From JAGVSR01 sp963742405 (lineage in GTDB: Bacteria; Pseudomonadota; Alphaproteobacteria; Rhizobiales; Hyphomicrobiaceae), in NCBI GenBank assembly GCA_963742405.1, contig CAVUMB010000006.1:248001-312000 (forward strand): a stretch of 64,000 nt of DNA, given 5' to 3'. The first letter of the stretch is position 1. Each line of letters begins with the position of its first letter. The position numbers and the translations under genes are program-made. The notes beneath the pieces were generated by a model, which was not told the DNA's origin, ran no database searches, and saw nothing but the letters and a program-made list of their open reading frames with translations. This document shows, piece by piece, positions 54,351-62,915 of the stretch.

Positions 54351-54827
54351 ATGAAGAGGCTTGTTTTGATCTCGACCATCGCTTTTGCCTTGGGCATATC
54401 GGGATCGCGTGCCGATGAGGGGGTGACGGTTCCGCCCATTGACCATGCCGCGACTCTCAAGGAATGCAGCGGATGCCATCTCGCCTTCCCGCCCCAAATG
54501 CTGCCCACTCGATCCTGGACAAAGCTGATGGGCGAACTTGCCAATCATTTCGGCGAGAATGCCAGCCTCGACCCAGCGGCGCAGGACGATATAGCGACCT
54601 ATCTCGCTGCGCATGCAGCCGATGCCTCAGCGACAAAGGGGGGAACGCGCTTCACCAAGGGACTTAGCGCCGACGCCATTCCGCTGCGGATCACAGAAAC
54701 ACCATACTGGAAGCGGGAGCACGACGAGATCGCGGCAAGTCGCTTCAGTGACCCGAAGATTAAGTCCAAAGCTAACTGCATCGCTTGCCACCGCACTGCT
54801 GACAAAGGTGAGTTCCTCGAGGAGTAA
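54351..54827 (+). CDS. dhc: Diheme cytochrome c (DHC)
   Basis: 158 residues with signal peptide (LVLISTIAFALGISGSRA). Two heme motifs, CSGCH (about residue 40) and CIACH (about 146), 105 residues apart as in DHC. Conserved segments LAFPPQMLPTRSW and LRITETPYWKREHDEIA also occur in the DHC domain of the upstream fusion, so this is a second copy. It transfers electrons to SHP in the periplasm. It follows the shp gene by nine bases. Confidence 0.92.
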   Translation: MKRLVLISTIAFALGISGSRADEGVTVPPIDHAATLKECSGCHLAFPPQMLPTRSWTKLMGELANHFGENASLDPAAQDDIATYLAAHAADASATKGGTRFTKGLSADAIPLRITETPYWKREHDEIAASRFSDPKIKSKANCIACHRTADKGEFLEE

Positions 54828-55009
54828 GAGGACTAGTTATCGAGTCCTGAAAGCCTGATGGGGCAATCTGTTCAACGTCTCACCTGTGAACTGGTTGATG
54901 ACTCAGTTCTGCCGCGACTCGACTGATGAAATTTCGGGCCGTCGCAAAGTCCGTTTGCAAAATCATCGCGGCGTAACAACAAAGCGGAATTAGAGGCTTT
55001 AGACTGAAG

Positions 55010-55555
55010 ATGATGAACCGAATTCGGATCTACCATGCCACTCTGGCAACCTTGTCGATCCTAGCATTTTTGACAGGCGAACTGGGGATTATTCACGCGT
55101 GGCTTGGCTACGGCGTTGCTGTGGTCATTGTTTTTCGGCTGCTCTGGGCCTTAAGCGGAGATCGACAAGTGGGGCTCATGCGGTTCTACCCCTCGTTCGA
55201 AGGGTTGAACTTGGACAATGCGTTTACCCACCCGGCCATCAGCAAGAGCCTCCTTCTTGGTATCGCCCTTTCTTTGCTTGCCGCGACCGGTACGGGCATA
55301 GCGCTCGACCAAGGCAATGCACTTGGCCTGGCTAATGCGGACTTGGTTGCTACGGCATATGCTGACGACAATGGGCTGGGCAGGCGGGGCCACGAAGAGG
55401 AGGGCCTGCTGAGCGAAGTACATGAGCTCTTTGCCAACTTGATGCTTCTCTTCGTGGGTATGCACGTGACCTATCTCTTTTTATTCAAGCGGCCCTTAGC
55501 CAAGTATATGTTGTTCGTCGCCAACAATTCGAGCGTCAAGCGGCCCATCTCATGA
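55010..55555 (+). CDS. Cytochrome b561 family membrane protein
   Basis: 181 residues, ATG at 55010 (or 55013). Four helices with heme-ligand histidines: IYHATLATLSILAFLTGELG, IIHAWLGYGVAVVIVFRLLW, SKSLLLGIALSLLAATGTGI and VHELFANLMLLFVGMHVTYL. Shorter than the fused b cytochrome upstream and without a c-type domain. It would pass electrons from the quinol pool to DHC. A 180-base gap separates it from dhc, so it may have its own promoter. Confidence 0.9.
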   Translation: MMNRIRIYHATLATLSILAFLTGELGIIHAWLGYGVAVVIVFRLLWALSGDRQVGLMRFYPSFEGLNLDNAFTHPAISKSLLLGIALSLLAATGTGIALDQGNALGLANADLVATAYADDNGLGRRGHEEEGLLSEVHELFANLMLLFVGMHVTYLFLFKRPLAKYMLFVANNSSVKRPIS

Positions 55556-55611
55556 GCATGGGTTATCCTGCGGTCCTTCCGTTCTAGAAGCACGCAAGTA
55601 GAGGCACCACA

Positions 55612-56049
55612 TTGTACCACCATATCCTTATTGCAACGGATGGGTCGGAACTGGCGGATCGTGCAGTGAGCCACGGCCTGGCGATCGCAAAGGCACTTCA
55701 GGCGAAGGTCACGTTTGTCACGGTAACAGATATTTATCCGACCGGTTTCTACTCGCCGGTTCCTTGGCCCGCTGACATAGCCCGTTACGAAGAGAACGCG
55801 AAAGGTGGCGCCAGTCGAGTATTGGCTCGAGCACAGAAAGCCGCATTAGACCTCGGTTTAAGTTGCGACATGTTGCACGTTGCTGACGAACGTCCAGCGG
55901 ATGGCATCTTGAAAGCCTGCCAAGATCAAGCCTGTGATCTCATCGTGATGGGGACCCATGGCAGAGGTGGCTTTCAGAGAGCCCTTCTTGGAAGTCATGC
56001 CCTAAAGGTCGTGACCCTTAGCTCAGTGCCAGTTTTGCTGTGCCGCTAA
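55612..56049 (+). CDS. Universal stress protein (UspA family)
   Basis: 145 residues with a UspA fold: YHHILIATDGSELADRAVSH at the start and the ATP-binding motif GTHGRGGFQRALLGSHALKV near the end. The start is a TTG with AGAGG upstream. It is expressed under stress and often controlled with oxygen or metal stress genes. It lies between the cytochrome b and P-type ATPase genes. Confidence 0.9.
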   Translation: MYHHILIATDGSELADRAVSHGLAIAKALQAKVTFVTVTDIYPTGFYSPVPWPADIARYEENAKGGASRVLARAQKAALDLGLSCDMLHVADERPADGILKACQDQACDLIVMGTHGRGGFQRALLGSHALKVVTLSSVPVLLCR

Positions 56050-56210
56050 GTTTGCAAAAAAGGGTCGAGCACCGGCTCTGCTATTCGTGTTCTCCACGTG
56101 ATCATGGTTGGCGTCTTGAAGTCGATATTGGTCGGAAGGACCGGATAAGTCACCTCTGGCTGATCCCCGGTAAGATGGGCGAGCCACTGACGTGCCAGCA
56201 AGGCGACTGA

Positions 56211-58241
56211 ATGAACCACGTGATGACAGATCGTTTCGTCAGAAGAGCCCTATTTGCGATTGCAGCCTCGGGGCTGTCTCTGGGAACTCTCGTCTGGATC
56301 TATGGATACGGGGTTTGGGCCGATCGACTTTGGGCCTTTGCGACCGTTCCGGTGATTATTGGTCTTGCCGTATCAATCGTGCGGGATCTTCTCGCGGGCC
56401 GGCTTGGCGTTGATGCCGTCGCGTTCATCTCAATGTCGGCTGCGCTTCTGTTGGGCGAGCCTTTGGCCGGTGCCGTCGTCGCCGTCATGTATGCGGGCGG
56501 CAATCTCCTGGAGGACTTCGCTGTTGCGCGCGCCGAGCGTGACTTAAGAGCCCTAGTCGATCGCGCGCCCCGCCTGGCGCACAAACGTAACGGCAGTACG
56601 ATCGAAGATGTGCCGATCGAACGCGTTTCTGTTGGCGACATAATCCTCGTTCGCGCCGGAGAGGTCATTCCCGTCGATGGCATCATATTGGCTGCCGGCG
56701 CAACGCTTGACGAAGCCGCCCTGACGGGCGAGCCAATCCCCGTCAATCGCAACATGGGCGACTTGGTCCGCAGCGGCACCATCAATGCCGGAGCAACATT
56801 CGAGCTGAGGGCCAGCGCGAGCGCGGGCGAAAGCACTTATGCGGGCATTGTCCGGCTGGTGACCGCCGCTCAAACGGCGAAGGCGCCGTTCATTCGCCTC
56901 GCGGACCAATATGCCCTCATACTTTTGCCCGTGACATTGGCCATTGCGGGGGCCGCCTGGCTGTTCTCCGGCGATCCGATCCGAGGCCTCGCCGTGCTGG
57001 TCGCCTCGACGCCATGTCCGTTGATCCTTGCGGCACCTGTGGCGTTTATTGCAGGGGTTTCGCATGCGGCCCGGCTCGGGATCCTCATCAAGGGTGGCGG
57101 AGCACTGGAAGCGCTCGCCAGAACGCATACCGTCATGTTCGACAAAACCGGAACGTTGACCGTCGGTGGGGCTCGTCTGGTTGCCGTGGAAACGGCGCCG
57201 GGGGAAGATCCCGATGACGTGCTGCGGCTTGCCGCGTCCCTGGAGCAGGCCTCGCAGCATGTCGTCGCCGCTGCAATCGTGACGGCGGCGGTGGCCCGCG
57301 GGCTGACCCTTGCGGTGCCCGACATGGTTCGTGAGACCATGGGCTCAGGCCTTGAGGGAAGGATCTCGGGCAAGGTGGTCAAGGCGGGTTCGCGTCAACT
57401 CGTATGTGGACCTGGAGGTCTTGATGCGTGGGCTATACGGGCGCTCCGCCGCGCGTCGTGGCGGTCCGCCCTCAGTGTCTTCGTCTCGGTCGACGGGCGC
57501 GTTATCGGCGCCATTCTTCTCGGCGATGAGCTGCGTCGTGAGACGCCTCGGGCTGTTCAATCCCTGCGCACCGCCGGCGTACGCCGGATCGTCATGGTCA
57601 CCGGTGATCGCGCGGAGTTGGCCGAGACCATCGGCGCTGCACTCGATCTGGATGCCGTGTTGGCCGACCGGGAGCCATCAGACAAGGTTGAGGCGGTTGC
57701 TTTCGAGCAGCGCTTGCATCCCACTCTCATGGTCGGTGATGGGATCAACGACGCCCCGGCACTCGCAGCGGCCGATGTTGGTATTGCGATGGGTGCCCGC
57801 GGAGCCAGCGCATCGTCAGAAGCGGCCGACGTGGTCATTCTCGTTGATCGGCTCGATCGAGTGTCGCAGGCGGTTGTCATCGCCCGCCGTGCCCGCGGCA
57901 TTGCTGTTCAGAGTATCACCGTCGGCATAGCGCTTTCAGGCATCGCCATGATCGCAGCGGCGTTCGGCTATCTGACGCCGGTTGCCGGAGCCTTGACCCA
58001 GGAAGCGATCGACGTCGCGGTCATCCTGAATGCGTTGCGCGCCCTGAGACCTGAATGGCGGCTTGGCCGCGAAACCATGCAGCCGGCAGCAGCGCGGGCC
58101 CTGCAGCAAGAGCATCTGCTTCTCGATGCGACGCTCAATCGACTCCGTGAGATTGCCGATGCGCTTGATGATGCGTCCCCGGAGGTCGCAACGGATCTCA
58201 TTCGCGAAGCCTCTGGCTTTGGTCACGACCAAGATCGTTGA
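56211..58241 (+). CDS. Heavy-metal P-type ATPase, C-terminal hemerythrin domain cut by frameshift
   Basis: 676 residues of P1B-type ATPase: helices near 12-60, the TGEP phosphatase motif (ALTGEPIPVN), STPCPLILAAPVAFIAG (TPCP in place of the usual CPC, near residue 266), DKTGTLT (about 310) and GDGINDAPAL. No N-terminal metal-binding domain. The last 50 residues begin an HHE hemerythrin domain (QQEHLLLDATLNRLREIADA), but one extra base near 58212 sends the frame to a stop at 58241. The rest lies in the next frame to 58509. The pump itself is complete. Ion unknown; TPCP is typical of a divergent subgroup. Confidence 0.9.
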   Translation: MNHVMTDRFVRRALFAIAASGLSLGTLVWIYGYGVWADRLWAFATVPVIIGLAVSIVRDLLAGRLGVDAVAFISMSAALLLGEPLAGAVVAVMYAGGNLLEDFAVARAERDLRALVDRAPRLAHKRNGSTIEDVPIERVSVGDIILVRAGEVIPVDGIILAAGATLDEAALTGEPIPVNRNMGDLVRSGTINAGATFELRASASAGESTYAGIVRLVTAAQTAKAPFIRLADQYALILLPVTLAIAGAAWLFSGDPIRGLAVLVASTPCPLILAAPVAFIAGVSHAARLGILIKGGGALEALARTHTVMFDKTGTLTVGGARLVAVETAPGEDPDDVLRLAASLEQASQHVVAAAIVTAAVARGLTLAVPDMVRETMGSGLEGRISGKVVKAGSRQLVCGPGGLDAWAIRALRRASWRSALSVFVSVDGRVIGAILLGDELRRETPRAVQSLRTAGVRRIVMVTGDRAELAETIGAALDLDAVLADREPSDKVEAVAFEQRLHPTLMVGDGINDAPALAAADVGIAMGARGASASSEAADVVILVDRLDRVSQAVVIARRARGIAVQSITVGIALSGIAMIAAAFGYLTPVAGALTQEAIDVAVILNALRALRPEWRLGRETMQPAAARALQQEHLLLDATLNRLREIADALDDASPEVATDLIREASGFGHDQDR

Positions 58242-58509
58242 ACATGAGCGAGACGATGAAGGTCGCATCTATCCTCGCCTCGCGAAATTTCTGCATGACG
58301 GGCATGGCCTTGCTGCGATGAGCCGGGCGCATCGTGAGATTCTCCATCTCGCTCGGTTGCTGACGCGGCTTTCAGAGGGCCTGAAGATTGAAGACACCGA
58401 CCGGTACCTCATTCGAGACGCACAGCGCGTCATCGAGTCGATCGAGTCCCTTGTGCGCATTCACAACGCGCAGGAGGAAGATATCTACGAGCATGCCACG
58501 ACGGGGTGA
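58213..58509 (+). pseudogene. Frameshifted C-terminal part of the fused hemerythrin (HHE) domain
   Basis: In the frame shifted by one base relative to the ATPase, the sequence LALVTTKIVEHERDDEGRIY, PRLAKFL, AMSRAHREILHLARLL and VRIHNAQEEDIYEH completes the hemerythrin metal-ligand set begun in the ATPase C-terminus. Removing one base near 58212 would give a single protein of about 765 residues ending at 58509. There is no plausible separate start codon or ribosome binding site for it alone. Confidence 0.75.
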
Positions 58510-58553
58510 GTGGTGTAACGTGCACATCGATCGGCTACACTGACGATTAAACG

Positions 58554-59321
58554 ATGATCGTGTCAGGCAAACCGATGGTGGATCAGCTGCAAGAGGCGCA
58601 AAAGCCTGGTGTGAAAGGCCCACCGGTTTTTTTCGCGCAAGGATTAACCAAAGTATACGGAACGCCAGACGCGCCGATCTATGCGCTGCGTGAGATCGAC
58701 CTTGAAATTCGACAGGGCGAATTTCTGCTCCTGCTTGGACCATCGGGCTCCGGCAAGTCCACGCTGCTCAACATCCTCGGCGGGCTTGATGCACCGACAT
58801 CGGGGACAGCCCGGTGGCGCGACCATGAATTGACCGGCGCAACGGATGCCGAGCTCACCCAATACCGCCGCGAACACGTCGGCTTCGTCTTCCAATTCTA
58901 CAATCTCATTCCGAGCCTCACCGTTCTAGAGAATGTGCGTCTCGTCGCCGAAATCGCCGAGAACCCTATGCCAGCGGAGTGTGCACTCGAGCTTGTGGGG
59001 CTCTCGCACCGACTTGATCGCTTTCCTTCTCAGCTGTCGGGAGGCGAGCAGCAGCGCGTCGCCGTTGCACGGGCCATCGTCAAACGGCCGGACATTCTTC
59101 TCTGCGACGAGCCGACAGGCGCACTCGACGCGGAGACGGGCCGCCTCGTTCTCGCCGCCATCGCCAAGGTCAACGCCGAGCTCGGCACGACTACCGTGGT
59201 CATTACGCACAATTCGGCCATCTCCGGCATGGCCGACCGCATCCTGCGTCTCAGCAGTGGTCGGATCGCGAGCGAAGAGACCAATGCGCACCGCATCGCC
59301 GCCGAGGAGATTACGTGGTGA
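58554..59321 (+). CDS. ABC transporter ATP-binding protein (MacB/LolD type)
   Basis: 255 residues with Walker A GPSGSGKSTLLNIL, the Q-loop VFQFYNLIPSLTVLENV, signature LSGGEQQRVAVARAIV, Walker B ILLCDEPTGALD and H-loop VVITHN. This is the MacB/LolD/FtsE group, which powers mechanotransmission permeases rather than import. The stop overlaps the permease start, but the permease is truncated, so the ATPase probably lacks its partner here. Confidence 0.9.
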   Translation: MIVSGKPMVDQLQEAQKPGVKGPPVFFAQGLTKVYGTPDAPIYALREIDLEIRQGEFLLLLGPSGSGKSTLLNILGGLDAPTSGTARWRDHELTGATDAELTQYRREHVGFVFQFYNLIPSLTVLENVRLVAEIAENPMPAECALELVGLSHRLDRFPSQLSGGEQQRVAVARAIVKRPDILLCDEPTGALDAETGRLVLAAIAKVNAELGTTTVVITHNSAISGMADRILRLSSGRIASEETNAHRIAAEEITW

Positions 59322-59480
59322 GGGTTCTCGACATCAAAGTGATGCGCGATCTTTGGTCGATGCGTACTCAAGTCTTGAGCGTCGCTCTGCTGATTGCGTC
59401 TGGCGTTTCGATCTTCGTCATGTCGATATCGAACTATCAGGCGCTTGTTGCGGCGATGGACGTGCACTATCGCAATGAGC
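59315..59480 (+). pseudogene. N-terminal fragment of a MacB/FtsX-type ABC permease
   Basis: The first 55 codons (LDIKVMRDLWSMRTQVLSVA, LLIASGVSIFVMSISNYQAL) match the start of FtsX-like permeases. The sequence then jumps to a piece of a later helix in another frame (AALVLTGFGLLIAIGVVYN, about 59485-59540), so the middle of the gene has been deleted. Confidence 0.75.
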
Positions 59481-59539
59481 GCTGCCCTCGTCCTCACAGG
59501 GTTCGGCCTGCTGATTGCCATTGGCGTCGTTTACAACAG

Positions 59540-59656
59540 GGAAACCTACGCGCCGTTCAATTGTTGCTCGGCCACACCAAGATCGAGAGCACCGTTCGAT
59601 ATCTCGGTGTCGAAATTGACGACGCCATCGAGATCGCCGAGAAAATCGATGTCTGA
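59540..59656 (+). pseudogene. C-terminal fragment of a tyrosine recombinase/integrase
   Basis: The last 38 codons before the stop at 59656 read NLRAVQLLLGHTKIESTVRY, then LGVEIDDAIEIAEKIDV. This has the box II features of tyrosine recombinases (HTKIESTVRYLG with the catalytic Tyr). It is fused in frame to the truncated permease. Only the extreme C-terminus remains, so the element inserted or was left behind in a deletion. Confidence 0.8.
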
Positions 59657-59663
59657 AGTACCC

Positions 59664-59687
59664 GGGCAGAGCTGTCGTGCTCTGCCC
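59664..59687. terminator. Hairpin after the integrase fragment
   Basis: GGGCAGAGC / TGTCGT / GCTCTGCCC forms a perfect 9-bp stem with a 6-base loop. No T-run follows, so it may be a terminator of the mobile element or a structural hairpin. Confidence 0.5.
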
Positions 59688-59754
59688 GACCTCCTTCCGT
59701 CGAGATGGGCCATCGCACAAATGCCGACATCGAGCGCTTGCGTTGTGTCCGTCT

Positions 59755-60270
59755 CTAGCGGACGGCAGGATCGGCAAAGCAGGCGCGCATGGCCTCGCTT
59801 CGGTGCGGACCTGCGAAATGCATGCTATCCCCGCGCACTGGCGAGATGAACGCGCAGATCTGAGCCAATCCCGCCTCGTCGAGCCATCCCTCCCGACGTC
59901 CCCGCTGAACCGCGAAGCAGTCTGCCGTTTCTTCGTCGGGCCCACGGAACTGGTGCCCGCATTCATGAGCAAAGATCCACCTGCTGACAGGCTTTGACAC
60001 ACGAGCAAGGTGGTGTGTGTTCACGATAAGAAAGCCAGGATATGCGGCCGCATAGTCGTCCAGAGAATTATCAACGACGACGCGACGCGTGCCGCACTGC
60101 ATGGTGCGGCCGTCGATTTGGAACTGCCCCGCAGCAAGAACGACCGCCTCACCTCCAACACGCTCGGCATACTCTTCGGGCATCGGAGGCTCGTCTGACA
60201 GGGCTGCACGGAAATCCAGGCACAATAAGATGATACTTATCACGCATAGAAACGAACGCTGAATCGGCAT
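59755..60270 (-). CDS. Secreted putative zinc metalloprotease, 171 aa
   Basis: ATG at 60270 with GGAAAG upstream. Signal peptide (FLCVISIILLCLDFRAALS), then a small domain containing a zinc motif HECGH at residues 102-106 and GPDEETADCFAVQRGRREGW, whose Glu/Asp could be the third ligand as in short gluzincin-type proteases. It is periplasmic or extracellular. I do not recognise the exact family. It follows the copper-type operon on the minus strand but has its own ribosome binding site. Confidence 0.7.
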   Translation of the reverse strand: MPIQRSFLCVISIILLCLDFRAALSDEPPMPEEYAERVGGEAVVLAAGQFQIDGRTMQCGTRRVVVDNSLDDYAAAYPGFLIVNTHHLARVSKPVSRWIFAHECGHQFRGPDEETADCFAVQRGRREGWLDEAGLAQICAFISPVRGDSMHFAGPHRSEAMRACFADPAVR

Positions 60271-60387
60271 GTGCGCTTTCCAAACCAAGCGAGAAAGACG
60301 CGGCTACTACCCATGTGAGCTCTGATTGGCTCAGCCTCATCCGGCCTCGCGGACGCCATGGCTGTACAGTGCAGGTGCGCGCCAGGT

Positions 60388-60534
60388 TTAGTTCTTCTTC
60401 ACACACTTATGATCATCGGTCAGAACATAGCCCTTCTTGCATTTTGGATGAGACTGGTCGCCATGTGCGAACGCTGCGCACGTCATCGTGATGCTAATCG
60501 TGATTACGAGCGCCTTTAGAATTGCCGTCTTCAA
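60388..60534 (-). CDS. Small secreted peptide, 48 aa
   Basis: A TTG start overlaps the stop of the PCuAC-like gene (TTGA). The signal peptide (LKALVITISITMTCAAFA) is followed by HGDQSHPKCKKGYVLTDDHK, then CVKKN. The His, Cys and acidic residues of the mature part could bind a metal. The coupling to the upstream gene supports translation. Confidence 0.6.
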   Translation of the reverse strand: MKTAILKALVITISITMTCAAFAHGDQSHPKCKKGYVLTDDHKCVKKN

Positions 60535-61019
60535 TTGTGGTCTCCATCGTGAGGAGCAGGTCCATACCCCGTCTTGGCGTCGTCATTTTCCTCGACCATG
60601 ACTTCCGCTTCAACCTTTCCCGCCTTCTCAAATGTGAGCCGAAGTGGAAACGTCTCGTAGCCGGTCAGTTGTTCCGTCAGACCCTTAAGTTCTATTCGCG
60701 CGCCTTTGCGCGAGAATTCGACGGATTGCCCGGCAGGTATGTCAATCGTGCGGTTGTTAATTGACGTACCGTTTTCGATTTCGGATGTGGTGGCAAGGGG
60801 CGATGAGGCTGAAATCAGCCGGTCGAAAGTCTTGCCGCGGTTGTGGATCGTCATGAGCACGGTGATGTCCTTTGTCTTGGGGTCGGACGGCTCCACCGTG
60901 TAGGGATGTACGATCTCAAGATCCTTCAGAACCACCCGATGTGCGAATGCTGACGAGTTGATCAAAATCAGGAACCCAGCAAGGCATAGGCTGGCTGCAC
61001 GACTTAACATTTTGGCCAT
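60531..61019 (-). CDS. PCuAC-like periplasmic protein with changed copper ligands
   Basis: 162 residues from the ATG at 61019 (AGAGGAA upstream). Signal peptide (AASLCLAGFLILINSSAFA), then the PCuAC (DUF461) beta-sandwich pattern: ITVLMTIHNRGKTFDRLISA, IDIPAGQSVEFSRKGARIEL and FPLRLTFEKAGKVEAEVMV. Canonical copper chaperones use an H(M)-x10-M-x21-H-x-M set. Here the HxM site reads RKGARIE and the first-strand His/Met pair is altered, so copper binding, if any, must use the HDGDHN tail. It lies in an operon with a His-rich barrel. Confidence 0.75.
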   Translation of the reverse strand: MAKMLSRAASLCLAGFLILINSSAFAHRVVLKDLEIVHPYTVEPSDPKTKDITVLMTIHNRGKTFDRLISASSPLATTSEIENGTSINNRTIDIPAGQSVEFSRKGARIELKGLTEQLTGYETFPLRLTFEKAGKVEAEVMVEENDDAKTGYGPAPHDGDHN

Positions 61020-61059
61020 TTCCTCTGACATGAGCGACAACGGTCGCTGTGCGAACGGC

Positions 61060-62103
61060 TCAGAACTGCATAGATATCCCGGTCGACAGCTGCCAGTCGG
61101 GTTCTGATTGGTAACCATTGAGTTCAACTGAAACGGGCACACCAACGGATACGAATCCTGCCCACTGGTCCATCGTCAGGCGCACCCCAGGGGTCACGAA
61201 TAGGACATTGCCGCCTGTGTTCCCGTCCCGCTCACCGGCAACATCTTGCTCGCCCCACCATTGACCATTGAGACCAAGAGAGACATCCAGTGCCGTGCCA
61301 TGCGACTTTGCGTGGCTATGCTCGGCCTCATCAGCGTGATCAGCGCCGCCGTGATGCATCATGCCGTCGAACTTTCCACCCAGATGCATGGCATGGTCGA
61401 AACCCCCGCTTGCGGTCCAAAGGCGATAGCTGGCGTTGATACCGTAATTGAAGCGGTCGCCCAGGGTCGTGTCCTGTGAGCCATTTCCAGCCAAGCCATA
61501 ATTGGCGTTGGCGCTAAGGGTTAGTGCCCCAAAGGGCCGAGAAATAGCGGCTCCGAATATCCCATCCCACGAACCACTGCTGGGCTGGTGCTCGGTTTCG
61601 AACAATTCGCCATTGATGTCGTAAACGTTCTTATCCCCCGTTGGGGCCTTGACGCCGATCGTGACGGTACCTTCGAAACCGCTCACCTCGTCGTGGATCA
61701 CGCGGTAGGTTCCTGCAAACGAGATATCGCCGAAGCCATCAACGCCACCGCGAGCGTTCACGCCAGGTGGAGGACCGACATTTGTCTCGCGGATTTCCTT
61801 GTTGTCGAGATAGGGAATACGCATTCCGAAGGTGAGGTTCTTTGTAAGGCCATATGCCAAAGACAGTGACGGGACGGCGATGCTACTGAGGCTGTGAACT
61901 TCCTCAACACCTTGCCCTGCTAATTCGGTAAGGCGCGCGTCGCTGATGGGATTGTAATTGACGAAGTCATATTCGAACGCCACGAGGGTAATACCAGGCT
62001 CCAAAACAGTTCCACTCAGACCCCAGTGATCACCGTGTGCGAATGCCGAGGTCGATGCCATGACGGCGAGCACTGCCGCGCTAGCAAATGTTTTTGAAGA
62101 CAT
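61060..62103 (-). CDS. Outer-membrane transporter-type beta-barrel with His-rich loop
   Basis: 347 residues, ATG at 62103 with GGGAGAG upstream. Signal peptide (ASAAVLAVMASTSAFAHGDH). Regular amphipathic beta strands run to the end (FGMRIPYLDNKE, LTLSANANYGLAGN, GFVSVGVPVSVEL, DWQLSTGISMQF, final Phe). A long loop (about 225-260) carries a His/Met-rich stretch (HAMHLGGKFDGMMHHGGADH, then AEHSHAKSHG) typical of metal binding. It would be an outer-membrane metal uptake or efflux porin. Adjacent PCuAC-like and DUF2946 genes support copper or a related metal. Confidence 0.82.
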   Translation of the reverse strand: MSSKTFASAAVLAVMASTSAFAHGDHWGLSGTVLEPGITLVAFEYDFVNYNPISDARLTELAGQGVEEVHSLSSIAVPSLSLAYGLTKNLTFGMRIPYLDNKEIRETNVGPPPGVNARGGVDGFGDISFAGTYRVIHDEVSGFEGTVTIGVKAPTGDKNVYDINGELFETEHQPSSGSWDGIFGAAISRPFGALTLSANANYGLAGNGSQDTTLGDRFNYGINASYRLWTASGGFDHAMHLGGKFDGMMHHGGADHADEAEHSHAKSHGTALDVSLGLNGQWWGEQDVAGERDGNTGGNVLFVTPGVRLTMDQWAGFVSVGVPVSVELNGYQSEPDWQLSTGISMQF

Positions 62104-62123
62104 CGTTCTCTCCCATTCAATGC

Positions 62124-62447
62124 CTATCGGGCGCCGCGAGAGCGCACGAACAAAAAGCTCACTGGCTTAGGCTGAGATCGGAGGCGCTCGGCTACTAACA
62201 CCGCCGATGTGAAGCACCCAGGAGTGGCAGTGGATCGTATTGGAGGAGACTTTATAGGGAGCGGCGCCAACAAAGCGGGGGCGTCGGCGACTATTGCGGC
62301 CCCCACGGCTCGCGCAGAGATGGCGAAACAATCCGGGCAATCTGAAGCAAAGGCCGGCTGGATCAAAATGATCAGAGCGAGGATCGAGACAGACGTCGCA
62401 AAAAGAACGGCGTGCTTTTGGCGCCGCAAAGCCGCGGAAATGAGCAT
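62124..62447 (-). CDS. Hypothetical protein, 107 aa
   Basis: An N-terminal hydrophobic segment (AVLFATSVSILALIILIQPA) is followed by CPDCFAISARAVGAAIVADA and a Pro/Ser-rich tail. The CxxC pair just after the signal suggests a secreted metal-binding or lipoprotein-like small protein. I do not recognise it. It lies between DUF2946 and the barrel gene in the same direction, which supports it being real. Confidence 0.5.
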   Translation of the reverse strand: MLISAALRRQKHAVLFATSVSILALIILIQPAFASDCPDCFAISARAVGAAIVADAPALLAPLPIKSPPIRSTATPGCFTSAVLVAERLRSQPKPVSFLFVRSRGAR

Positions 62448-62516
62448 GGGACGGGTTCCACCTGATTGATACGCAAAGTGCCGCGCGCGTAGGTCCGCGC
62501 ACGTTCGGCTGCAGCA

Positions 62517-62915
62517 TCAAACGAGTGAAGGAGGGCCGCGGGTGCCGAGCTGAGGGCCGGCACGCACGGGAGGCAGGCTAAATGCAACGAGGATCCAGGT
62601 GGTCGGCTTCGAAAAACTACTTGGCGCGATCACACGCGCATCAGCTTCTAACAGCGCTACCTGCGCAATTCCGGAAAATACGCAGGGCTGGTCGCTGTGC
62701 CCCTTCTTGGATGGCTTCTCATCATGACCGTCTGTTGAGACGACTTTGGCGCCGTTCGCCGTACAGATGACGAGTGTCAGGCCGTCGCCAACATTCGAGG
62801 AAAAGACTGGCATAAAGCCAGCCGGAATGAGGGACTTCAGAACGACGGAAGCGAGCGCGACGCCGACGCACCATCGGCCAAACTTAAGCCCCAACACTCG
62901 CTGCCGCCACGTCAT
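62517..62915 (-). CDS. DUF2946 family protein
   Basis: 132 residues. An N-terminal membrane segment (WCVGVALASVVLKSLIPAGF) precedes the family core VICTANGAKVV, a short linker, CVFSGIAQVALL and a second helix near the C-terminus. DUF2946 proteins are small membrane proteins found beside copper and cobalt genes, with unknown biochemistry. As the first gene of the minus-strand operon it sets the metal theme. Confidence 0.82.
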   Translation of the reverse strand: MTWRQRVLGLKFGRWCVGVALASVVLKSLIPAGFMPVFSSNVGDGLTLVICTANGAKVVSTDGHDEKPSKKGHSDQPCVFSGIAQVALLEADARVIAPSSFSKPTTWILVAFSLPPVRAGPQLGTRGPPSLV

